Assembly (NCBI RefSeq): GCF_022179285.1
Contig: NZ_BPQO01000003.1
Coordinates: 62,001 to 126,000 of the forward strand
DNA length: 64,000 bases
Origin: Methylobacterium hispanicum
Lineage (GTDB): Bacteria > Pseudomonadota > Alphaproteobacteria > Rhizobiales > Beijerinckiaceae
Direction: 5' to 3'
Part shown: positions 45,647 through 54,428 of the stretch, piece by piece
Layout of the letters: each line of letters begins with the position of its first letter
Numbering within the stretch: the first letter of the stretch is position 1
Program-made: the position numbers and the translations under genes
The notes under the pieces: model-generated
Database searches by the model: none
What the model was told of the DNA's origin: nothing
What the model saw: the letters and a program-made list of their open reading frames with translations, nothing else

Positions 45647-47323
45647 ATGGCGCTCAACCTCAAGCAATGGTTGGCAGGGTTGTTCGGGTTGATGCTCGTC
45701 CTGGCGCTGGCGCAGGGCGGCTTGGCGCTCGTCAAGCTCGACGCGGTTGCGGCCCGGACGACGCTGCTGCTCGACGACACGATCCCGTCGGTCAATGCCG
45801 CGCACGGCATCAACGCCACCATCATCCGCACGCGGCTCTGGCAGTTCCGCTACGTCACGGCCGAGAGCGACACCGCGCGGGCCGAGAGCCTGGCCAAGGT
45901 CGCCGAGTTCGCGAACGACCGGAACGGGCAGATCGAGCTCTATCGCGCGCGCGTCAGCTCGGCGGCGGAGCAGAAGGTCTACGACGACCTCCTCGCCAAG
46001 CTCGCCCTGCTGAAGCCGGACTGGGACCGGCTGCGCGCCTTCCCGGCCGAGCGCCACGACGAGGCCATGGCCTTCTTCCGCGGGCCGATGAACGCGAACT
46101 ACCTCGCGGTCTCCGGCGCGGCGCGCGCCCTCGTGGACGTCAACCTCGCGGCGGCCAGGACCGCCGACGCGGAGGTCCGTGCCGAGCAGGCCTCGGCCAC
46201 CCGCGCGACGCTGCTGATGCTCGGCGTCGCCGTGCTGATCGCGCTCGGCGCAATGGCCTTCTGCTTCCTCGGCGTGTCGCGCCCGATCGAGCGCATGACC
46301 GGGGCGATGCGGCGCCTCGCTGGCGGGGACACGGACTCCGAGATTCCCTATGGCGGGCGCCGCGACGAGATCGGCGCGATGGCGGGCGCCGTGCAAGTGT
46401 TCCGCGAGAACCTCGTCCGGACCCGCGCGCTGGAGGCGGAGACGGCCCTCGCCCGCGCCTCCGCCGAGGAGCAGCGCCGGGCCGGCATGCGCCAGCTGGC
46501 CGACGGCTTCGAGCAGGCGGTCGGCGGCATCGTCGGCATGGTCTCGTCCGCGGCGAGCGAATTGCAGGCCACCGCCCAGGGCATGAGCGCCACCGCGGGC
46601 CAGACGGCGGGTCAGTCCAGCAGCGTCGCGGCGGCCGCCGCCCAGGCGGCCTCCAACGTCAACACCGTTGCGGCGGCGGCGGAGGAACTCGGCTCGTCGG
46701 TGGCCGAGATCGGCCGGCAGGTCTCTGGCTCGGCCGACCTCGCCCAGGCCGCGGTGGCGGAGGCCGACGCCACGGCCGGCCTCGTGCAGGATCTGGCCCA
46801 GGCCGCCAGCCGCATCGGCGACGTGGTGGCGCTGATCTCGCAGATCGCCGGCCAGACCAACCTCTTGGCGCTCAACGCCACGATCGAGGCGGCGCGCGCC
46901 GGCGAGGCGGGGCGCGGCTTCGCGGTGGTGGCCGCCGAGGTGAAGGAGCTCGCCGCCCAGACGGCGCGGGCGACGGAGGAGATCTCAACGCAGATCGGCC
47001 GGATCCAGGGCTCGACGGATCAGGCGGTCGGCGCCATCGGCGGGATCGGCACGCGCATCCGCGAGATCTCGGGCGTGGCGGCCCAGATCGCGGCGGCGGT
47101 GGAGGAGCAGGGCGCGGCGACCCAGGAGATCGTGCGCAACGTCGCCCAGGCCTCGACGGGGACCAGCGAGGTGACGGTGAACATCGCGGGGGTGGCGGGG
47201 GCGGCCGAGGAGACGGGCGCGGCCGCCGCCCAGGTGCTGGCCTCGGCCTCCGAGCTGTCGCGCCAGTCCGAGCATCTCTCGGCGGAGGTGCAGCGCTTCC
47301 TCGCCACCGTGCGCGCCGCCTGA
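45647..47323 (+). CDS. methyl-accepting chemotaxis protein
   Basis: 558 residues. TM1 is near residues 8-28 ([20 protein letters not shown]); a four-helix-bundle periplasmic sensor follows; TM2 is near 188-210 ([20 protein letters not shown]). Then comes HAMP ([19 protein letters not shown]) and the signalling domain with the conserved tip [20 protein letters not shown] and [18 protein letters not shown]. It senses a periplasmic ligand and signals to CheA. An AT-rich 180-bp leader with an AAGGA site precedes it. Confidence 0.95.
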   Translation: MALNLKQWLAGLFGLMLVLALAQGGLALVKLDAVAARTTLLLDDTIPSVNAAHGINATIIRTRLWQFRYVTAESDTARAESLAKVAEFANDRNGQIELYRARVSSAAEQKVYDDLLAKLALLKPDWDRLRAFPAERHDEAMAFFRGPMNANYLAVSGAARALVDVNLAAARTADAEVRAEQASATRATLLMLGVAVLIALGAMAFCFLGVSRPIERMTGAMRRLAGGDTDSEIPYGGRRDEIGAMAGAVQVFRENLVRTRALEAETALARASAEEQRRAGMRQLADGFEQAVGGIVGMVSSAASELQATAQGMSATAGQTAGQSSSVAAAAAQAASNVNTVAAAAEELGSSVAEIGRQVSGSADLAQAAVAEADATAGLVQDLAQAASRIGDVVALISQIAGQTNLLALNATIEAARAGEAGRGFAVVAAEVKELAAQTARATEEISTQIGRIQGSTDQAVGAIGGIGTRIREISGVAAQIAAAVEEQGAATQEIVRNVAQASTGTSEVTVNIAGVAGAAEETGAAAAQVLASASELSRQSEHLSAEVQRFLATVRAA

Positions 47324-47666
47324 GGCCCGCCTCCGCGCCGCCGCTCGCGAGCGGCGGCGCGGGTCTCCCTCAGGATCTGCCGACAGGCAGGTCGGTTATC
47401 CACCGGTCTTTTCTTAACTTGGATCAGGTAGGGCCAACATAGGTCAGGATCATCGGCGTATTTGATCCGATACGATAAGCATATGTCGCACCGTTCGGGA
47501 TGCCATTTGCGGAACCATTGAGCACCGCTCCGGTTCTCCGCACCAGATCGACGGCGCAAGCGCGGCCGTTCGACTTCCTCGTGTCCGGTCCGGACTGAGC
47601 CGTAACTGCAGGGCGTTGCCGCAGCCGCGTGGCGCGAACGCGCCCGTGCGACAGCGACAGGTGCCC
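47324..47666. other. 343-bp gap, no gene seen
   Basis: Apart from the hairpin at 47336, bases 47400-47520 are less GC-rich and may hold the promoter of the following YcgG-methyltransferase-EgtD operon. Confidence 0.5.
47336..47361 (+). terminator. hairpin after the chemoreceptor gene
   Basis: A perfect 12-bp stem (GCGCCGCCGCTC / GAGCGGCGGCGC) with a 2-nt loop, 13 bp past the stop. No T run. Confidence 0.55.
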
Positions 47667-48518
47667 ATGCAACAGGTAGCCCACCCGCGTCAGGTTCCCC
47701 GGCATGCCGGCCTCCCGCAGGGGCCGCTGCCCCTTCCCGGGGACGATGCGACCCATCCCCTGGCCGAGCGGTTTCGCGATTTCATCCGAAACCCGCCCTT
47801 CCCCTGCGTCGGGGCCAAGTCCGCCCTCACCCGCGGGCGCCTGCGCATCGCGGTCGCGCGCGACATCACGGGCGGCCAGGACGACGCGCGCCTCTACGGG
47901 GCGCTCCTCGCCTTCCTGGGCCGCTACAAGGCGCGGCCCGACCTGTTCCAGAGCTTCGCCGTGGTGTTCGAGGGCCCGCACGACCTCTCGGAGGAGACCT
48001 TCGAGGGCGCGCTCTGGGCCCGCGCCCAGGCGCTCGCCGACCAGGATTGCCGCATCGGCCACGCCGCCGACCCCCGCGTCGCCGACGATCCGGACGACCC
48101 GCACTTCTCCTTGAGTCTCGCGGGCGAGGCCTTCTTCATCGTCGGCCTGCACCCGCGGGCGAGCCGGCTCGCCCGCCGCTTCGAGGCGCCCGTCCTCGTC
48201 TTCAACCTGCACGACCAGTTCGAGCGGCTGCGCGCGGAAGGGCGCTACGAGCGCCTGCGCGAGACGATCCTGGCCCGCGACGTCGATCTGGCGGGCTCCG
48301 TCAACCCGATGCTCGCCCGCCACGGCGAGCGCTCGGAGGCGGTGCAGTACAGCGGCCGCGCGGTGCCGGCCGACTGGGCCTGCCCGTTCCGGCGCGGCGC
48401 GCCCGAGCCCGCCGACTGGGCGGCGGTGGCCCGGGATCTCGGCGCGGGCGCCTTCGACGCGCGCCGTCTCGCCGAGGCTGCGGGCCCGGATGCCGAAGGC
48501 GAGGGTCAGAAGCCGTGA
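47667..48518 (+). CDS. YqcI/YcgG family protein (GntA-like N-oxygenase fold candidate)
   Basis: 283 residues. The family pattern FRDFIRNPPFPCVGAKSAL is near residues 34-52; LRIAVARDITGGQDDARLY, HFSLSLAGEAFFIVGLHP and VLVFNLHDQFERLR follow in the expected order. YqcI/YcgG proteins include GntA, a heme-dependent N-hydroxylase of guanitoxin biosynthesis; most members are unassigned. The gene overlaps the next methyltransferase by 4 nt (GTGA), and an EgtD-like gene follows, so the three probably act together on a nitrogen-rich small molecule. This last point is inference. Confidence 0.8.
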   Translation: MQQVAHPRQVPRHAGLPQGPLPLPGDDATHPLAERFRDFIRNPPFPCVGAKSALTRGRLRIAVARDITGGQDDARLYGALLAFLGRYKARPDLFQSFAVVFEGPHDLSEETFEGALWARAQALADQDCRIGHAADPRVADDPDDPHFSLSLAGEAFFIVGLHPRASRLARRFEAPVLVFNLHDQFERLRAEGRYERLRETILARDVDLAGSVNPMLARHGERSEAVQYSGRAVPADWACPFRRGAPEPADWAAVARDLGAGAFDARRLAEAAGPDAEGEGQKP

Positions 48519-49459
48519 GCGCGCCCTGGACCTCGGACGACGCCCTCGTGGCGCTGGTGGCCGCCCTGCGCGCCCGGGACTACGCCTTCACCACGGTGAC
48601 GCCCGCCACCCACGCGCACGTCGCCCGCCGCATGGGCGACGCGCCCGCCCGGTCGCTGCGCGACGTGTTCGGCTGGAGCCGGCCCTTCGCCGAGGATCTC
48701 GTGCCGCCGGACCTCTTCGGGCTGATGCGCGAGGCCGGGATCCTCGCGCGGGCGGGCGACCTCTGGCGCGCCACGATCCGCCTGTCGAGCCTCGATGGGG
48801 AACTCTTCGTGCACGCGGCCTACCCGCCCACCGCCCAGGACGCCGTGTTCTTCGGGCCCGACACGATGCGCTTCGTGGCGTCCGTGACCCAGTATCTCGC
48901 GGGGCGCGAGGCACCGGTGCGGCGGGCGGTCGATGTCGGCTGCGGCAGCGGGGCGGCGGGCATCGCGGTCGCCAAGCGGGCGCCCGGCGCCGAGGTGCTC
49001 CTCGTCGACGTCAACCCGAACGCGCTCGCCGCTGCGGCGCTCAACGCCCGGCTCGCGGGCGTCACCGGCACGGTGCCGGTGTCGAGCGACCTCCTCTCGG
49101 GTACCGAGGGCCGCTTCGACCTCGTGGTCTCGAACCCGCCCTTCATGCTCGACGCGCAAGGGCGCACCTACCGGCACGGCGGCGGCGCGTTCGGCGAGGG
49201 CCTGTCGCTCGCGGTCGTCGAGGCGGCGGCCGAGCGCCTGAACCCGCGCGGCGCCCTGGTCCTGTTCACGGGCTCGGTCATCGTCGAGGGCGAGGATCCG
49301 TTCCGCGAGGCGGCGCTGACGGCCTGTGCCCGCGCTGGCCTCTCCGCCCAGTACCGGGAATACGATCCGGACGCCTACGGCGAGGAACTGGCGGACCCGG
49401 CCTACGCGCGGGCCGACCGCATCGCGCTGGCCGTCCTCGTCGCGACCCGGGAGGGCTGA
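48515..49459 (+). CDS. SAM-dependent methyltransferase of the PrmC/HemK type
   Basis: 314 residues, GTG start overlapping the previous stop. About 130 N-terminal residues precede the catalytic domain. SAM motif I is AVDVGCGSGAAGIAVA, and the NPPF motif is in LVVSNPPFMLDAQG, as in enzymes that methylate planar amide or amino nitrogens. Release-factor methylation by PrmC is unlikely because the N-terminal domain and context differ. It ends 3 bp before the EgtD-like start. Confidence 0.82.
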   Translation: MSAPWTSDDALVALVAALRARDYAFTTVTPATHAHVARRMGDAPARSLRDVFGWSRPFAEDLVPPDLFGLMREAGILARAGDLWRATIRLSSLDGELFVHAAYPPTAQDAVFFGPDTMRFVASVTQYLAGREAPVRRAVDVGCGSGAAGIAVAKRAPGAEVLLVDVNPNALAAAALNARLAGVTGTVPVSSDLLSGTEGRFDLVVSNPPFMLDAQGRTYRHGGGAFGEGLSLAVVEAAAERLNPRGALVLFTGSVIVEGEDPFREAALTACARAGLSAQYREYDPDAYGEELADPAYARADRIALAVLVATREG

Positions 49460-49462
49460 GGC

Positions 49463-50389
49463 GTGGCGGACGCGGCTCGCGAGGCCTTCGCCCGGGCCGT
49501 GCGCGCGGGGCTCTCGGCCCGGCCGCGGACGCTGCCCGGCACCTGGCTCTGGGACGAGGCCGGCTCGGTCCTGTTCGACCGGATCTGCGACAGCCCCGAC
49601 TACCACCCGACCGGCCGCGAGACCGCGCTCCTGCCGGCGGTGGCGTTCGAGGTCGCCGGGCTCGTCGGTCCCCGCGCCAGCGTGGTCGAGTACGGCAGCG
49701 GGGCGAGCCGCAAGGTGCGCACCCTGCTCGACGCCCTCGACCGGCCGGCCCGCTACCTCGCCCTCGACATCTCCCGCGACTACCTCGCGGCCTCGGTCGC
49801 CCGGCTGGCACCGGACTATCCCGCGGTCGCGATGACGCCGGTCTGCGCCGATTACGGCGGCCCGGTGCGCCTGCCCGTCAGGCTCGACGACGGGCCGGTG
49901 CTGGGCTTCTTTCCCGGCACCAGCATCGGCAACTTCGCGCCCGATGCAGCGCAGGGTCTGCTCGCCCGCATCCGCGACACGCTCGGGCCCTCGCGCCTCC
50001 TCGTCGGAGTCGACCCGACCCGGGACGAGGCCCGGCTCTACCGGAGCTACGGCGGCGACCTGATGGCCGCGTTCCACCGCAACATCCTGGTGCGGATGCG
50101 GCGCGAACTCGGCGCGGATCTCGACCCGGAGGGCTTCGCCCACGCGGTGCGGGTCGAGCCCGAGCCGTTCCGGGTCGAGGCGCGCCTCGTCGCCCGGGGT
50201 GCGCAGACGATCCGGCTGGACGAGGACGCATTCGTCTTCGCGGACGGCGAGAGCGTCCGCACCGACACCTCGCACAAATACCCGCCCGACGCCTTCCGGG
50301 CGCTCGCCGAACGGGCCGGCTGGCGGCCGGAGCGCGTCTGGCTCGACCCGGACGGGCTGTTCAGCCTGCACCTGCTGCGGACCGAATGA
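49463..50389 (+). CDS. EgtD-like L-histidine N-alpha-methyltransferase family protein
   Basis: 308 residues, GTG start. SAM-binding: VVEYGSGASRKVRTLLDAL. The EgtD hallmark GFFPGTSIGNF (Gly and Asn of the substrate site) and HKY near the C-terminus are present. In mycobacterial EgtD a Glu and a Ser in a T-E-x-S motif hold the histidine amine and imidazole; here the equivalent is RTDTSHKY, with Asp for Glu. No egtB is adjacent. It could make hercynine or methylate a different amino acid. Confidence 0.82.
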   Translation: MADAAREAFARAVRAGLSARPRTLPGTWLWDEAGSVLFDRICDSPDYHPTGRETALLPAVAFEVAGLVGPRASVVEYGSGASRKVRTLLDALDRPARYLALDISRDYLAASVARLAPDYPAVAMTPVCADYGGPVRLPVRLDDGPVLGFFPGTSIGNFAPDAAQGLLARIRDTLGPSRLLVGVDPTRDEARLYRSYGGDLMAAFHRNILVRMRRELGADLDPEGFAHAVRVEPEPFRVEARLVARGAQTIRLDEDAFVFADGESVRTDTSHKYPPDAFRALAERAGWRPERVWLDPDGLFSLHLLRTE

Positions 50390-50500
50390 CGCAACCCTTG
50401 CGTGCATCGCTTCGGAAACTTGGCCGCACCGCGAAGCGCTGACTTCCGGACGACCCCTTCGTGCCGGTCCCGGCACGCCACCCCGAGGAGACACCAGCGA

Positions 50501-51009
50501 TGGCTCTCGACACCCGCGCGATCTACATCACCGCGCTCAAGAACACCCACGCCCTGGAGATGCAGGCGCTTCAGATCATGGAGCGGCAGATCGAGCGGCT
50601 GGAGCGCTACCCCGAGATGGCCGACGCGCTGCGCCGCCACGTCGAGGAGACCCACGGCCAGCGCCAGCGGCTGGAGGAGGCGCTGGGCAGCCTGTCGGAG
50701 AGCCCCTCCACCATCAAGGAGGGCATCCTCGGCTTCGTCGGCAACATGATGGCGCTCGGCCACACCCCGGCCCAGGACGAGATCCTGAAGAACACCTACG
50801 CCAACCACGCCTTCGAGAACTTCGAGATCGCGGCCTACACCTCGCTCCTCACCATCGCGGACGCCGCCGGCCAGGGCGCGCACAACGCCGGCTTCCAGCA
50901 ATCGCTGCGCGAGGAGCAGGCGATGGCCCAGCGGGTGAACGAGCTGATCCAGCCGACGACGCTGCGCTACATCGAGCTGACCACTGCGGGCGAGAAGGCC
51001 GACCGGTGA
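50501..51009 (+). CDS. DUF892 (YciE/YciF-like) ferritin-like protein
   Basis: 169 residues, all helical. Glu and His residues in positions of a ferritin-like four-helix bundle are visible: NTHALEMQALQIME, HVEETHGQRQRLEEAL and NHAFENFEIAAYTSL. DUF892 proteins are stress-induced in enterobacteria and Rhizobiales. The GAGGAGA site is strong. Its stop overlaps the SDR start (GTGA). Confidence 0.88.
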
Positions 51010-52037
51010 GCGTGCTCGGGGGGACCACGCGGCGGCCGCCGCTGGCGCGGCAGGTCGTCGTCGTCACCGGCGCGTCGAGCGGCATCGGGCTCGCCACCGC
51101 CCGGATGGCGGCGGCGCGGGGCGCGCGGGTGGTGCTCGCCGCCCGCAGCGCCGACGCGCTCGCCGAGATCCGCGCCGGGATCGAGGCCGCCGGGGGACAG
51201 GCGATCGACGTGCCGGCCGATGTCGGCGTGCGGGAGGATGTGGAGCGGATCGCGGCCCGCGCGGTCGAGGCCTTCGGCGGCTTCGACACCTGGGTCAACG
51301 TCGCGGGGCTGACGATCTACGGGCCGCTGGGCGCGGTCAGCGACGCCGACCACGAGCGCCTGCTCCGGACCAACCTCTGGGGCACGGTGCTGGGCTCGCT
51401 GGTCGCCGTCGATCATTTCCGCAGCCGCGGCGGGGGCGGGCTGATCAATCTCGGCAGCGTCGCCTCCGACCTGCCCTTCCCGTTCCAGGGCATGTACGTG
51501 GCGAGCAAGCATGCGGTGAAGGGCTTCACCGACGCGCTGCGCATGGAACTGCTGCAGGAGGGGCTGCCAATCTCCGTCACCCTGGTGAAGCCGGCCTCGG
51601 TCGACACCCCCCTGCCCCAGCGCGCCCGCAACTACATGGAGCGCGAGCCGACCCTGCCGCCACCGGTCTACGCGCCGGAGGTGGTGGCCCGCGCCATCCT
51701 GCACGCGGCCGTGCATCCGCAGCGGGACATCTATATCGGCGGCGCCGCCAAGCTGATGGCCGCCACCAAGGAGTTCGCACCCGGCGCCTTCGACTACCTC
51801 GCCCCCGCGATCACCGCCTTCCAGAAGCGATCGCGGCCGCCGGAGCATCCGGAAGGCGCCCTGCACGCGCCCGTCCGGGCCGGGGAGGTGCGCGGCGGGC
51901 AAGGGGCTCTGGTGCTGAACTCCAGCGCCTACACCCGGGCGAGCCTGCACCCGCTGGCACTCACCGGGCTCGCGGCGGCGGGGCTCGCGCTCGGCGCCGC
52001 GACACTGCTGGGGGCCCGTCCGCGGCGGCGGCGCTGA
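51006..52037 (+). CDS. SDR-family oxidoreductase with C-terminal hydrophobic tail
   Basis: 343 residues, GTG start. The NAD(P) motif is VVVVTGASSGIGLATA (TGxxxGIG), the catalytic Ser is in NLGSVASDLPF and Y-x3-K in MYVASKHAVKGF. Beyond the SDR fold about 60 residues lead to a hydrophobic segment (LALTGLAAAGLALGAATLLG) with a basic end, so it may be tail-anchored in the membrane. Cotranscribed with the DUF892 gene and the hydrolase. Substrate unknown. Confidence 0.88.
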   Translation: MSVLGGTTRRPPLARQVVVVTGASSGIGLATARMAAARGARVVLAARSADALAEIRAGIEAAGGQAIDVPADVGVREDVERIAARAVEAFGGFDTWVNVAGLTIYGPLGAVSDADHERLLRTNLWGTVLGSLVAVDHFRSRGGGGLINLGSVASDLPFPFQGMYVASKHAVKGFTDALRMELLQEGLPISVTLVKPASVDTPLPQRARNYMEREPTLPPPVYAPEVVARAILHAAVHPQRDIYIGGAAKLMAATKEFAPGAFDYLAPAITAFQKRSRPPEHPEGALHAPVRAGEVRGGQGALVLNSSAYTRASLHPLALTGLAAAGLALGAATLLGARPRRRR

Positions 52038-52913
52038 ATGGCGGCCGATCCCGCGCCGGCGCCCGACCCATTCGGCGCTCCCGCCCCGCGCCGCTTCCTC
52101 GACCTGCCGGGCTTCCCGCGCATCGCCTACGCGGAGGCCGGCGCCGGGCCGCCGCTGATCCTCGTGCACGGCGCCCTGGTGACGCTCGACGACATGTGGC
52201 TCGGGCCGATGGCCGCGCTCGCCCGGCACTTCCGGGTCGTGGCGATCGACCGGCCCGGCCACGGCGAGAGCGGGCACGGCCGGCCCGCGGACGCCTCGCT
52301 CTGGCGGCAGGCCGACCTCGTTCTGGCCGTCGCCGACGCGCTCTCGCTGGAGCGCCCGGTCGTGGCCGGGCACTCCTTCGGCGGGGCGGTGGCGCTCGCC
52401 TGCGGGCTCGCAGCGCCCGAGCGGATCCGCGGCGTCGTGGCGATCGCGCCGATCGCCTTCCCGGAGCCCAGGCTGGAGCAGGTGCTGTTCGGGCCGCGCG
52501 CGGTGCCCGTCGTCGGACCGCCGCTCTCGCGGGCGCTCGCCCCGGCGGACGCGGTGCTGCTGCCGCTGCTCTGGCGGGCCCTGTTCCTGCCCCGCGCCAT
52601 GCCGGAGACCTTCGCGCGTCGCTTCCCATTCGCCCTCGCGGGCCGGCCGGACCGGCTGGTCGCGGACGGCGAGAACGCCAACCTGCTCTGGACCGACCTC
52701 GCCCGCAGCGCGGCGCTCTACCCGCTCTGCCGGGCGCCGGTCCACATCCTGTCGGGCAGCGGCGACATCGTCACCAACCAGACGCTGCACGGGCGCGGCG
52801 CCGCCCTGCTGATCCCGGGCGCGCGCCTGCACTGGCTGCGGGGCGAGGGCCACATGCTCCACCATTTCCGACAGGACGCGGTGGTAGAGGCGGCGCTGGC
52901 GATCGCCGCATAG
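52038..52913 (+). CDS. alpha/beta-hydrolase
   Basis: 291 residues starting directly after the SDR stop. The oxyanion strand is PPLILVHGALVTLDD, the nucleophile elbow GHSFGGA (Ser near residue 117), the acid in ILSGSGDIVT and the His in RGEGHMLHHF. Resembles haloperoxidase/lipase-type hydrolases; substrate unknown. It is followed by the five-hairpin element copy B. Confidence 0.88.
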   Translation: MAADPAPAPDPFGAPAPRRFLDLPGFPRIAYAEAGAGPPLILVHGALVTLDDMWLGPMAALARHFRVVAIDRPGHGESGHGRPADASLWRQADLVLAVADALSLERPVVAGHSFGGAVALACGLAAPERIRGVVAIAPIAFPEPRLEQVLFGPRAVPVVGPPLSRALAPADAVLLPLLWRALFLPRAMPETFARRFPFALAGRPDRLVADGENANLLWTDLARSAALYPLCRAPVHILSGSGDIVTNQTLHGRGAALLIPGARLHWLRGEGHMLHHFRQDAVVEAALAIAA

Positions 52914-53090
52914 GGTCCTGGGATCCCAAAGGGCCCGAGGCCCTTTCGGCGCCTCAAGGCGCTGCAGGCGGGGTCCGGGGCGCGCAGCCCCGGGATCGGC
53001 TTCTCCGACCCGGCAAAGCCGGGTCGGAGAAGCCGAATGCAGGGTTCCACCCTGCACCCGCGAAAGGCCTCGGGCCTTTCGAAACCGGGA
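52914..53090. repeat. five-hairpin intergenic element, copy B
   Basis: Ordered hairpins: 52928-52946 (AAAGGGCC-CGA-GGCCCTTT); an extra one at 52949-52962 (GCGCCT-CA-AGGCGC); 52975-52993 (CCGGGGC-GCGCA-GCCCCGG); 52997-53035 (18-bp perfect stem, loop AAA); 53039-53055 (GCAGGG-TTCCA-CCCTGC); 53061-53081 (CGAAAGGCC-TCG-GGCCTTTCG). It fills the gap between the convergent hydrolase and hmp genes, as copy A does between erpA and tamB. Confidence 0.9.
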
Positions 53091-53092
53091 CT

Positions 53093-54322
53093 TCACGCCG
53101 CTTCCAACGCGGGCGTCTCCAAATCGTCGGCCGGGCCGAAGAACTCGTAGCGGATCCGCTCCGCCGGGACGCCGCGGGCGGCGAGTCCGTGCGTCAGGGC
53201 CGCCAGGAAGGGCTTCGGCCCGCACAGGTAGAAGGTCGCCCCCGCGGGCGCGGCCTCGGCGAGCCAGCCGGCCGTGATCAGCCCCCGGTGCTCGTCGGCC
53301 CCGAGCGGCGCATCAGCCGCCAGACCCTCGTAGAAGGTCGCGAGCGTGAGGCCCGGCGCCCGCTCGACCAGGGCCCGCAGCTCCGCCGCGAAGGCGTGGC
53401 TGCCGCGGTCCCGGGTGCCGTGCGCCCAGAGGACCGGGCGCGCGGGGGTCTCCGCGGCCAGCGTCTCGGCCATGCTCAGCAGCGGGGTCAGGCCGACGCC
53501 GCCGCTCGCCAGCACCACCGGGCCCTCGCCCTCCAGCACGAACTCGCCCGCGGGCGCTGCCACCGCCAGCACCGTGCCGGTCCCCGCCTCGGCATGCAGC
53601 CAGTTCGAGACGATGCCCTCCGGCAGGCCCGTCCGACGCTCGCGCTTCACGCTGATCCGGTAGGCCCGCGCGTTCGGCGCGCAGGAGATCGAGTAGTTGC
53701 GCGTCAGGGTGGGCCCGCCCGGCAGCGCGACGCGGAAGCCCAGATACTGCCCCGGCCGGTGCGGCATCACCGGCCCGCCATCCGCCGGCACCAGCCAGAA
53801 CGAGCGCACCTCCGCGCTCTCGTCGCGCACGGATTCCACCCGGAAGGCCCGCCAGCCGGTCCAGCCGCCAGGCGCCGCCGCGTGCGCCCGGTAGAGTGCC
53901 GCCTCGCGCCCGATCAGGATCTCGGCCAGGCACCAGTAGGCCTCGCCCCAGGCGGCGCAGATCTCGGGCGTCGCCGCCTCGCCCAGCACGTCGCGGATCG
54001 CCGCCAGCAGCGCGTCGGCGACGTGCGGATAGTGCTCGGGCAGGATGTTGAGCGCGACGTGCTTCTGGGCGATGCGCTCGACCGCTCCACCCAGTACGCC
54101 GAGGTCGTCGATGTGGCGCGCGTAGGCCAGCACGGCCTGGGCGAGCGCCTTCGGCTGCGAGCCGGTCTCGCCGTGATGCGACTGGTTGAACAGGTCGCGG
54201 ATCTCGGGATTCTCGAACAGGCGCTCGTACATGCGGCGGGTGATGGCGAGGCCGTGGGCCTCCAGGGCCGGCACGGTGGCCTTGATCAGCGCGACGGTGG
54301 CGGGTTCGAGGGGCTCGGGCAT
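53093..54322 (-). CDS. hmp: flavohemoprotein, nitric oxide dioxygenase
   Basis: 409 residues, full three-domain Hmp. The globin domain (1-140) has the proximal His88 in IAQKHVALNILPEHY. The FAD domain shows GQYLGFRV and RNYSISCAPN; the NAD domain shows VLASGGVGLTPLLSM and FYLCGPKPFL. It oxidises NO to nitrate with O2 and NAD(P)H. Two NsrR boxes lie between it and the divergent nsrR, the first only 12 bp before its ATG. Confidence 0.96.
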   Translation of the reverse strand: MPEPLEPATVALIKATVPALEAHGLAITRRMYERLFENPEIRDLFNQSHHGETGSQPKALAQAVLAYARHIDDLGVLGGAVERIAQKHVALNILPEHYPHVADALLAAIRDVLGEAATPEICAAWGEAYWCLAEILIGREAALYRAHAAAPGGWTGWRAFRVESVRDESAEVRSFWLVPADGGPVMPHRPGQYLGFRVALPGGPTLTRNYSISCAPNARAYRISVKRERRTGLPEGIVSNWLHAEAGTGTVLAVAAPAGEFVLEGEGPVVLASGGVGLTPLLSMAETLAAETPARPVLWAHGTRDRGSHAFAAELRALVERAPGLTLATFYEGLAADAPLGADEHRGLITAGWLAEAAPAGATFYLCGPKPFLAALTHGLAARGVPAERIRYEFFGPADDLETPALEAA

Positions 54323-54333
54323 GGTCGCCTCAG

Positions 54334-54356
54334 AAGGTGCATCGACGATGCATCTT
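54334..54356. promoter_or_regulatory. NsrR operator 1 (hmp side)
   Basis: Half-sites AAGGTGCAT and ATGCATCTT separated by 5 bp, nearly identical to the NsrR consensus (AAGATGCAT-N5-ATGCATCTT). It lies 12-34 bp upstream of the hmp ATG. Confidence 0.9.
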
Positions 54357-54385
54357 TAAGGACCGCGTCAGGGGCGTGCAAGACA

Positions 54386-54408
54386 AAGGTGTACCGATGA
54401 TGTATCTT
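54386..54408. promoter_or_regulatory. NsrR operator 2 (nsrR side)
   Basis: Half-sites AAGGTGTAC and ATGTATCTT separated by 5 bp, about 20 bp before the nsrR ATG. It is 52 bp from box 1, close to five helical turns, so both may be bound on one face. Confidence 0.85.
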
Positions 54409-54428
54409 TTCGGCGTCCGGATCCCCGC

